Source: Bacillota bacterium
GTDB taxonomy: Bacteria; Bacillota; Clostridia; Lachnospirales; Lachnospiraceae
Assembly: GCA_023387655.1 (NCBI GenBank)
Contig: JAEWHR010000098.1
Span: 1 to 18,350 of the forward strand
Direction: 5' to 3'
DNA length: 18,350 bases
Part shown: piece by piece, positions 7,628 to 14,128 of the stretch
Numbering within the stretch: the stretch's first letter is position 1
Layout: every line of letters begins with the position of its first letter
Translations under genes and position numbers: made by a program
The notes under the pieces: generated by a model
Database searches by the model: none
Seen by the model: the letters and a program-made list of their open reading frames with translations, nothing else
Told to the model about the DNA's origin: nothing

Positions 7628-8110
7628 ATGAACAATTTTTTATTGATTGTCTCTATTTTAGTTGCTATCTATGGGGTCTATAACATAATAAGGCCTTTTT
7701 TTATAAGGAAAAGGTTACATGATGAGTACGAAGTCATGTTTTTAGCTCCGAAATCAGTCTATTTCTTTATAATTGCTTTTGCGTTGGCTACGGTTATGAA
7801 TATATCACTATATATTTATATAAATCGCATGTATTTTCATTTACTTTCAAGCGTGAGTTTTACCCTAGGATGTACAGAGTTTTCAAAAAGTTATATTATT
7901 TTTCTAAAAGATGGTTGGTATATTGACGGAACTTACTTTACAATAGAAGAAGTTGTGAACCATGGTGAAGTGCATATTTTACCACATTTAAATTTTAGAA
8001 GTATTTTTAAGGTAGCAACAAAAAATAAGAAATCATATGCTTATGTTAGTAAAAACAAAGAAGGAATAATTAGTAATAGAATCAAAACCATAGGTATCTC
8101 AAAATCTTAG
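7628..8110 (+). CDS. Small membrane protein, unknown function
   Basis: 160 residues. Two clear membrane helices (about 4-26 and 43-65), a weaker third hydrophobic stretch (about 69-92), then a polar C-terminal part of about 65 residues rich in Lys and beta-prone sequence (KDGWYIDGTYFTIEEVV, then NKKSYAYVSKNKEG). This resembles a compact two-helix anchor with a small beta-rich, PH-like cytoplasmic domain, but no family is recognised. GGAG (7617-7620) sits seven bases ahead of the ATG. It has no terminator before the MATE gene 140 bases on, so cotranscription is possible. Base use matches its neighbours. Confidence 0.7.
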   Translation: MNNFLLIVSILVAIYGVYNIIRPFFIRKRLHDEYEVMFLAPKSVYFFIIAFALATVMNISLYIYINRMYFHLLSSVSFTLGCTEFSKSYIIFLKDGWYIDGTYFTIEEVVNHGEVHILPHLNFRSIFKVATKNKKSYAYVSKNKEGIISNRIKTIGISKS

Positions 8111-8252
8111 TTGCGTGATTATATTGCAGTTGCAAGCCAACACAAGTCAAATTATTTAGTAAATATAAGCATATTGTTATTGATAATTATTCAAAACCTT
8201 GATATCATGGAAATATTGGCTACCAAAAGAAAAAATACATAACGAGGACACT

Positions 8253-9614
8253 ATGTTTAAATTAGAAAACAAAGAAAAAAATTATTTATTATTAAAAGAA
8301 AAGAAATTATATCAAGCATTTCTATATCTTGCATTACCTGTAATGGCTGCAAATCTACTTAAGTCAGTGCATGATTTGGTGGATACATATTTTATAGGAC
8401 AGTTGGAAAACTCGGTAGCTGCGCAGGCGGGTATTTCTATTACTTGGCCATTACTTAATATTTTTCTATCCTTAAGTTCCGGATTAGCCGTAGCGGGAGT
8501 GGCGATTATTAGCCAATTCTTGGGGGCTAAGGACAAAGAGTCTGCTAGAGAGTATTCGGGTTTGCTACTCATTCTGAGTGTTGGAATTGGTTTATTTGTG
8601 AATGTATTTTTATTTTTATCTTCACCAATCGTTCTTCGTTTAATGGGAGCAGAAGGCGGTGTCTATGACGCTGGATTAACTTATCTTCAAGTGCGTTCTT
8701 TTGAAATGGTATTTCTTTTATTGTTTACAGCATATCAGTCAATGAGACAGGCGAGAGGGGATACCATTACTCCGGTTATCTTTTCAGTTATTTCTATTCT
8801 TATCAACATTGTACTTACTGCTTTATTTACTAACGTATATAATATGGGAGTATTCGGAGCAGCAATTGCGACTTTAATCGGTCAAGCTGCAATTGCACCA
8901 GCATTATTATTCATGATGTTTCGTAAATCAGATGAACTCTCCATTAGAAGAGAGCATCTTAAGATAAATTTAGGTAGCATGAAAAAATTAATTTTTATTG
9001 CTATGCCTTCCGCAGCTAGCCAGGCGTTAAGTTCACTAGGATTTTTAATTTTGCAAGCTGTAATCCTAGATTATGGTGAAGTAGTGTCAGCGGCCTTTAG
9101 TTTAGGTAATAAGGTATCCAATCTATTATTAATACCAATCATGGCAATAGGTTCTATTTTAGCTGCATTTGTTGGCCAGAATATTGGTGCATCGAATAAG
9201 GAGAGAGCTAGAAAAGCTTATCACTCTAGTCGTAATATAGCCTTGGTCCTTTCTATTGTTGGTTGCCTTATCATCTTTCCATTTCGATCTCAAATACTAA
9301 GTTTATTGACTAATGACACGGATACGTTAAATGTAGCGATGGAATATATGATATGGGTACTCTCAACTCAACCATTGATGGCACTATTTCAAAATTATAT
9401 GGGTGTGTTTAATGGTTCAGGTAATACAAAGTATTCGTTTATTATTGCATCTGCAAGGCTTTGGGCGTTTCGTTTGCCTTTGATTGTTGTCTTTAAGAAT
9501 TTTACTGATTTAGGACGAAGTGGAATTTGGTATGCCATGGTGATCAGTAATATTATAATATTAGTAATAGCACAGATGTTATTTCGTAAGGTTGACTTTA
9601 AGAGAAAAGTGTAA
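8253..9614 (+). CDS. MATE-family multidrug efflux transporter
   Basis: 453 residues, the usual MATE length. The two six-helix halves are visible, each opening with the family pattern: ALPVMAANLLKSVHDLVDTYFIGQL near residue 23, and AMPSAASQALSSLGFLILQAVILDYG near residue 250. VAGVAIISQFLGAKDKESARE and its second-half counterpart GSILAAFVGQNIGASNKERARKAY are classic MATE blocks. These proteins export cationic drugs or metabolites using a sodium or proton gradient across the cytoplasmic membrane; the substrate is not predictable. The start is ATG 8253, with GAGG (8244-8247) five bases upstream. An in-frame TTG at 8199 would add 18 residues but lacks a ribosome binding site. A terminator follows the gene. 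Confidence 0.92.
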   Translation: MFKLENKEKNYLLLKEKKLYQAFLYLALPVMAANLLKSVHDLVDTYFIGQLENSVAAQAGISITWPLLNIFLSLSSGLAVAGVAIISQFLGAKDKESAREYSGLLLILSVGIGLFVNVFLFLSSPIVLRLMGAEGGVYDAGLTYLQVRSFEMVFLLLFTAYQSMRQARGDTITPVIFSVISILINIVLTALFTNVYNMGVFGAAIATLIGQAAIAPALLFMMFRKSDELSIRREHLKINLGSMKKLIFIAMPSAASQALSSLGFLILQAVILDYGEVVSAAFSLGNKVSNLLLIPIMAIGSILAAFVGQNIGASNKERARKAYHSSRNIALVLSIVGCLIIFPFRSQILSLLTNDTDTLNVAMEYMIWVLSTQPLMALFQNYMGVFNGSGNTKYSFIIASARLWAFRLPLIVVFKNFTDLGRSGIWYAMVISNIIILVIAQMLFRKVDFKRKV

Positions 9615-9640
9615 TATCAATAAGAAAATCAAAGTTATGG

Positions 9641-9675
9641 GGGTGGACAGTTTTAGATGTCCGCCCTATTATTTT
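9641..9675 (+). terminator. Intrinsic terminator after the MATE gene
   Basis: GGGTGGACA (9641-9649) pairs with TGTCCGCCC (9658-9666) with one G-U pair and an 8-nt loop, then TATTATTTTGCTTT. The stem is strong, but the T-tract is broken. Confidence 0.7.
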
Positions 9676-9720
9676 GCTTTATGCTATTGAGTCTATACTA
9701 AAATTTTTAATAAAAAACTG

Positions 9721-9749
9721 TTGACAAATAAAACTATAGTATATATACT
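9721..9749 (+). promoter_or_regulatory. Promoter of the marR-ABC operon with overlapping palindrome
   Basis: A consensus TTGACA (9721-9726), a 17-bp gap and TATACT (9744-9749). A perfect 12-bp palindrome, AGTATATATACT (9738-9749), covers the -10. A second inverted repeat, GTCCGA (9756-9761) with TCGGAC (9779-9784), begins at the expected transcription start. Either could be the binding site for autorepression by the MarR protein encoded next; MarR regulators usually bind 16-20 bp palindromes at their own promoters. Confidence 0.75.
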
Positions 9750-9799
9750 TGAAAAGTCCGATTTAGTATTGTATGATTTCGGACAGTTGGAGGTGAAGT

Positions 9800-10249
9800 A
9801 TGAACGACAATGATTTGAATGATGGAAATTTGAAAGCTTTCCGTGAAACCATTAATGATTTGGAGAATGTTTATGCTATGTTCTCAAAAATTAATGGTTT
9901 ATCCAATGCTGAATATTGGTCTTTAATCTTAATATGTGAAGGATCTACAACTCAAAGAGATATTAGTGAACAACTATCACTTAGTAGACAGACTGTGAAT
10001 TCTGCATTCAAATTACTTGTAAAAAAAGGATTGGTAACTTTAGAACCTGTTAAGGATAACCTACGTATTAAAGAAGCTTGTCTAACCGAATTAGGTGAAA
10101 AGTACGCCAAGAAATGTATGGACAGTGTACACAACATAGAGGAGAAAGTATGGTTAACCTTAGAAAAAGAAGAAAGGATTCAGCTTACAAAGCTTCTTTG
10201 TAAGTACAAAGATTTAATGAAAGATGCATTACAAAAACAAAATAAATAA
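9800..10249 (+). CDS. MarR-family winged-helix transcriptional regulator
   Basis: 149 residues, typical MarR size. A helical N-terminus is followed by a winged helix-turn-helix (about residues 34-100): GLSNAEYWSLILICEGSTTQ, RDISEQLSLSRQTVNSAFKLLVKKGLV, then a short wing with LRIKEACLTELGEKYA. C-terminal helices serve dimerisation in this family. MarR proteins repress efflux operons and release DNA on binding a drug or phenolic ligand, or on oxidation. Its place directly ahead of a drug-exporter pair, and the palindromes at its promoter, suggest it controls itself and the exporter. GGAGG (9789-9793) lies six bases before the ATG. Confidence 0.92.
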   Translation: MNDNDLNDGNLKAFRETINDLENVYAMFSKINGLSNAEYWSLILICEGSTTQRDISEQLSLSRQTVNSAFKLLVKKGLVTLEPVKDNLRIKEACLTELGEKYAKKCMDSVHNIEEKVWLTLEKEERIQLTKLLCKYKDLMKDALQKQNK

Positions 10250-10266
10250 ACTTTTCATCGGAGGAC

Positions 10267-10284
10267 TTACAATCGCAATTGTAA
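10267..10284 (+). promoter_or_regulatory. 18-bp inverted repeat in the ABC leader
   Basis: TTACAAT (10267-10273) and ATTGTAA (10278-10284) around a 4-base centre, immediately downstream of GGAGGA (10260-10265). In DNA it could be a second MarR operator. In RNA it is a small hairpin that ends at the ATG of the leader reading frame and may present or mask that start. Confidence 0.45.
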
Positions 10285-10355
10285 TGTCGAACAGAAGATG
10301 TCGGGTGCGCTCGGTTATTAATAATAACTGGCGCACTTTTTTTATTTACAGTTAG
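10284..10355 (+). CDS. Putative 23-residue Arg-rich leader peptide overlapping the attenuator
   Basis: An open frame beginning MSNRRCRVRSVINNNW runs through the entire terminator stem and T-tract and stops at TAG (10353-10355), inside the ribosome binding site of the first ABC gene. GGAGGA lies 18 bases before the ATG, which is long; the hairpin between them could shorten the distance. ATT or ATC codons at 10278 and 10272 are in frame but are rare starts. Antibiotic-resistance and efflux genes of Firmicutes are often controlled by such peptides, where a stalled ribosome prevents the terminator from forming. Function here is inferred from layout, not homology. Confidence 0.45.
   Translation: MSNRRCRVRSVINNNWRTFFIYS
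10305..10343 (+). terminator. Attenuator-like terminator between marR and the ABC exporter genes
   Basis: GTGCGC (10305-10310) with GCGCAC (10331-10336), plus an inner GTTATT/AATAAC stem, small bulge and 3-nt loop, followed by TTTTTTTATTT. It lies 24 bases before the first ABC start, where it would stop read-through from marR unless relieved. The likely purpose is conditional expression of the exporter. Confidence 0.85.
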
Positions 10356-10366
10356 GGGGATTTATT

Positions 10367-12112
10367 ATGAAGTTTATATTACGTTTTCTAAAGCCTTATT
10401 GGAAATTATGTGTTTTTACAATTTTTTTATTAACATTGGATGTGGCTGGTGCTTTGTTCATTCCAACACTTGCTGCAAAAATGCTGAATGCAGGAACAAT
10501 GGGTAGTACACCAAATGTATTACTCAATACTGGTATTAAGATGGCGATAGCTTCTATTATATCTGCTTTTGGTGCACTTCTTAGTGGATATGTGTGTTCT
10601 ATATTATCAGCTAAGGTGGGAAAAGATATCAGGGATTCAATCTATAAGAAATCACTAAAGTTATCAATCTACGATTTTCGCCAATTTGGAACTGCTTCCA
10701 TTACGACCCGCACAATTTCAGATGTCACCAACATTCAATTAGCGATTGTTAGTTTTATCCAAATGGTTTTACCAGTACCTATTATATTTGTTATTGCACT
10801 TACCTTATCATTTCGATTGGATATTCAATTAGGTCTTCTTTTACTGATCGTAGTTCTAATTGTTATTATTCTTGCAGGCTTGATTATGAAAAAAGCCTCA
10901 CCACTAAGCCGACTACTTCAAAAAAAGTTAGATCGTATGAGTTCAATATTGCTTGAAAATATTACTGGGGTTCGTGTTATTCGTGCTTTTAACAAGGAGT
11001 TCAGTGAACAAAATAGATTAGATAAATCATTTTCAGACTACGCTAACACTGCGATTAAAACAAACAAATTATTTGCTAGTTTAGATGGACTTTCTTTTCT
11101 ATCAATTAATATTTTTATGGTTATGGTTTATTGGATTAGCGGTGGAAGTATTAGTGCAGGCCGTTATCAAATTGGAGATATAACGGCTATCACTGAATAC
11201 GCCCTATTAATATTATATTTCCTTATGATGGCACAAATGATTATAATGACTATGCCTCGTGCACTAGAATGTAGCCGACGAGTACAAGCAGTACTTGAGC
11301 ATACTCCAGAGATTAGGGATTATGTATCAAAGGACACCAACGCAGTTATAGAAAAAAATAAAGATGTATTGAGTTTTAAAGATGTATCTTTTCGATTTTC
11401 TGACGCAGAAGAAGATACCTTAAGTGATTTGAATTTTACGTGTAGACGTGGTGAAACTACTGCTATTATAGGTGGAACCGGTAGTGGAAAATCTACCATT
11501 GCTTCCTTAATATTACGATTTCATGATGTTACAAAAGGAGAAATCAGTTTAAATGGTCAGGATATTAAAGGCATGACGCAACATAACTTAAGAAAGCATT
11601 TGGCATATGTACAACAAAAAGCATGGCTTTTTTCTGGAACAATTGCAAATAACTTGCGATATGGAAATCAAAAAGCAACTGATTCAGAGCTAGAACATGC
11701 CTTAAAAGTAGCACAAGCTTACGATTTTGTTAACTCATTACCACTAAAACTTGACTCTTTTGTTGCTCAAGGAGGGATGAATTTCTCTGGTGGTCAAAAG
11801 CAACGACTTTCCATCGCCAGGGCACTAGTAAAAAAACCGGAATTGTATATTTTTGATGATAGTTTTTCAGCACTAGATTTTAAAACAGATGCTGCTTTAC
11901 GAAAAGCATTAAGTCAGGAAACACAGGATGCGGCAGTATTAATAATAGCTCAGCGTATTAGTTCCATTCAACATGCGAATCAGATTATAGTATTAGATGA
12001 AGGAAAAGTGGCTGGAATTGGAAATCATGATGAACTTATGAAACATTGCTTAGTATATCAAGAAATCTATAAATCTCAAACAAAGGAGGATTCAAACAAT
12101 GAAACTAAATAA
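10367..12112 (+). CDS. ABC multidrug exporter half-transporter, degenerate subunit (BmrC/LmrC-like)
   Basis: 581 residues with a six-helix exporter domain (about 1-320) followed by one ATPase domain. Motifs: Walker A GGTGSGKST (369-377), Q-loop VQQ (415-417), signature NFSGGQKQR (472-480), Walker B LYIFDD (493-498). The residue after the Walker B Asp is Asp498 instead of the catalytic Glu, and the H-loop reads AQR (Gln529) instead of AHR. Those two changes mark the non-hydrolysing subunit of heterodimeric exporters such as BmrCD, LmrCD and TM287/288. Its partner is the next gene, which overlaps it by 14 bases. AGGGGGA (10354-10360) sits six bases before the ATG. It probably exports drugs or other hydrophobic compounds; the substrate is not known. 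Confidence 0.93.
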   Translation: MKFILRFLKPYWKLCVFTIFLLTLDVAGALFIPTLAAKMLNAGTMGSTPNVLLNTGIKMAIASIISAFGALLSGYVCSILSAKVGKDIRDSIYKKSLKLSIYDFRQFGTASITTRTISDVTNIQLAIVSFIQMVLPVPIIFVIALTLSFRLDIQLGLLLLIVVLIVIILAGLIMKKASPLSRLLQKKLDRMSSILLENITGVRVIRAFNKEFSEQNRLDKSFSDYANTAIKTNKLFASLDGLSFLSINIFMVMVYWISGGSISAGRYQIGDITAITEYALLILYFLMMAQMIIMTMPRALECSRRVQAVLEHTPEIRDYVSKDTNAVIEKNKDVLSFKDVSFRFSDAEEDTLSDLNFTCRRGETTAIIGGTGSGKSTIASLILRFHDVTKGEISLNGQDIKGMTQHNLRKHLAYVQQKAWLFSGTIANNLRYGNQKATDSELEHALKVAQAYDFVNSLPLKLDSFVAQGGMNFSGGQKQRLSIARALVKKPELYIFDDSFSALDFKTDAALRKALSQETQDAAVLIIAQRISSIQHANQIIVLDEGKVAGIGNHDELMKHCLVYQEIYKSQTKEDSNNETK

Positions 12113-13916
12113 GAAAAAGAAAATAAACCAATCATCAGAATTTGAAGTACCTCAGGATACACAGGGTACCTTGCTTCGTTTAATTCACCAACTAAAGAGC
12201 CAGCGTATTCGATTGTCAATTGTAGCTATATCTATATTAATCTATACTATATTAAGTATATGGACACCATTTCGTAGTGCACAGGTAATTGATCTACTAT
12301 GGCAAAGTATTAAAAGCTCAAAAGAACAAGGATTGTCTTTTGCTATAAAATGGGATAATCTAGGCAGTGAATTAACGTTTTTAACGATTCAATATTTCTT
12401 TTTATGGCTTTTTTATTATCTGCAATCTTTTTTAATGGCTAATGTAGCAGAAAACTTAATACTTTCTCTTCGTAAACAAATTAGCAAAAAATTAAATAAA
12501 TTACCTTTGAAGTTTTTTGATCAAAATAAATCAGGCGAGATTTTGAGTAAAGTAACAAATGATTTAGATAAGATTTCAGACACATTACAAACTGGACTTT
12601 TAAAATTTTTAGTTGCTATTGGAACGATTATTGGGTCAATAGTCATCATGTTTTATTACAATATTACTTTAACCTGTATTTTCCTTGTCTTTATGATACT
12701 TAGTATGATTATTACAAAAATCGTAGCTACGAAAAATTTAGAGTATGCTGCACTTCGCCAAGAAACTTTAGGAAAGTTAACAGGGATTGTTGAAGAATAT
12801 TACACCGGAAGAAATATTATTAAAGCGTACAATCAAGAAGAGCAAAGCATGAAACGTGTATTTGATTCAACGGAAGCAAATCGTAACATTTCACAAAAGG
12901 CAGATTTCTTAACCAACTGTGTCAATCCTCTTATTCGTTTACTCACAAGATTGGCTCACGTTGTTATTGCAGTGATTGCTGGGTTTGCAATGTTAAATGG
13001 TACTATGACCATAGGTGTGGTTCAAGCTTTTTTCCAATATATTAATCAAACAGCAGAGCCTTTAACGCAAGCATCCTATATGATTAATACATTACAATCT
13101 GCCTTAGCATCAGCAGAACGAACGTTTAAACTTCTAGATAGCGAAGAAGAAATAGTAGATACTTCTATTCCTATGATTCTAGAACGTGCCAAAGGACATA
13201 TTACCTTTGAACACGTAAGTTTTGGCTATAATAGGGATCATTTACTAATGAAAGATATTAGTTTTACCGCGAAGCCAGGAGAAAAAATAGCAGTGGTTGG
13301 TAGTACTGGTGCAGGAAAAACTACATTAATTAATCTACTAATGCGATTTTACGAAATTAATAAAGGACAAATTTTAATTGATGGAGTTTCCAGTACTGAT
13401 ATGACAAGAAAGGGATTGCGCCAGAATTTTGGTATGGTGTTACAAGATACTTGGCTGTTTCATGGTACAATAGCAGAAAATATTGCTTACGGAAAATCCT
13501 CTGCAACCCGCGAAGAAATTGTAGCTGCAGCAAAAGCTGCTAAAGTTGATTATTTTATCCGTACAATGCCTCAAGGATATGATACAGTTTTAGATAACGA
13601 TGGCGCTAACTTATCCGTTGGACAACGACAACTTTTAACGATCGCTCGTGTTTTTTTATGTAATCCACCTATTTTGATCCTAGATGAAGCAACTTCTAGT
13701 GTAGATACAAGAACAGAAATTGAAATAAGCAAAGCTATGGAGAAACTCATGAAAGGTCGAACTAGTTTCGTAATTGCCCATAGGCTATCTACAATCCGTG
13801 ACGCAGATAAAATTCTGTTTATGGAGAATGGTAATATTATTGAACAAGGGAATCATAATGAGCTATTACAAAAACAAGGAGCTTATGCATCATTATACTA
13901 TAGTCAATTTGCTTAG
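12099..13916 (+). CDS. ABC multidrug exporter half-transporter, catalytic subunit (BmrD/LmrD-like)
   Basis: 605 residues with a Lys-rich N-terminal extension (KLNKKKK), six membrane helices (about 37-330) and an ATPase domain. Motifs: Walker A GSTGAGKTT (401-409), Q-loop LQD (Q449), Walker B ILILDE (525-530) with catalytic Glu530, and H-loop AHR (His561). The signature is NLSVGQRQ (504-511) rather than LSGGQ, as expected for the partner that supplies the altered signature to the degenerate ATP site. Together with the upstream subunit it should form one active and one degenerate site. AGGAGGA (12084-12090) lies eight bases ahead of the ATG, inside the end of the first gene; the 14-base overlap implies coupled translation and near-equal amounts. 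Confidence 0.94.
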   Translation: MKLNKKKKINQSSEFEVPQDTQGTLLRLIHQLKSQRIRLSIVAISILIYTILSIWTPFRSAQVIDLLWQSIKSSKEQGLSFAIKWDNLGSELTFLTIQYFFLWLFYYLQSFLMANVAENLILSLRKQISKKLNKLPLKFFDQNKSGEILSKVTNDLDKISDTLQTGLLKFLVAIGTIIGSIVIMFYYNITLTCIFLVFMILSMIITKIVATKNLEYAALRQETLGKLTGIVEEYYTGRNIIKAYNQEEQSMKRVFDSTEANRNISQKADFLTNCVNPLIRLLTRLAHVVIAVIAGFAMLNGTMTIGVVQAFFQYINQTAEPLTQASYMINTLQSALASAERTFKLLDSEEEIVDTSIPMILERAKGHITFEHVSFGYNRDHLLMKDISFTAKPGEKIAVVGSTGAGKTTLINLLMRFYEINKGQILIDGVSSTDMTRKGLRQNFGMVLQDTWLFHGTIAENIAYGKSSATREEIVAAAKAAKVDYFIRTMPQGYDTVLDNDGANLSVGQRQLLTIARVFLCNPPILILDEATSSVDTRTEIEISKAMEKLMKGRTSFVIAHRLSTIRDADKILFMENGNIIEQGNHNELLQKQGAYASLYYSQFA

Positions 13917-13981
13917 TATGAAATTTAATATAGCGGTTAATATGTCGTAATGTAAAATCAAATAAGGATGCTGGGGAATTG

Positions 13982-14082
13982 ATGGTATGCAGGTAGATGT
14001 ACTTCTACCATTGGTCCACTGTTGGGAACTCATTACGGTGATGAGATCGGTCGGATAGTCAATTAATGACTAGCCGACCGAT
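13982..14082. other. Multi-hairpin intergenic element ending in a 15-bp stem
   Basis: Between the convergent ABC and P-type ATPase genes lie GGTAGA/TCTACC (13992-13997 with 14004-14009), CTCAT/ATGAG (14029-14033 with 14041-14045) and, directly abutting it, ATCGGTCGGATAGTC (14046-14060) with its complement (14068-14082, one mismatch) around a 7-nt loop. The last stem is strong but has no T-tract on either strand. It may be a factor-aided bidirectional terminator or a structured RNA. Its GC-rich stem stands out from the AT-rich surroundings. No family is recognised. The remaining bases of 13917-14128 show no gene. Confidence 0.5.
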
Positions 14083-14128
14083 TGATTAGAATATTACTAC
14101 TTTAAGTTATTTCATATAAATCATACGT

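Noticed and set aside
8199..8252. TTG start extending the MATE protein by 18 residues
   Set aside because: No ribosome binding site, and the family normally begins a short way before the first helix, which fits ATG 8253 with GAGG upstream.
10298..10321. Alternative seven-codon frame MSGALGY in the ABC leader
   Set aside because: It is very short with a poor ribosome binding site; the longer frame spanning the terminator to the exporter's ribosome binding site fits attenuation better, though this one is not excluded.
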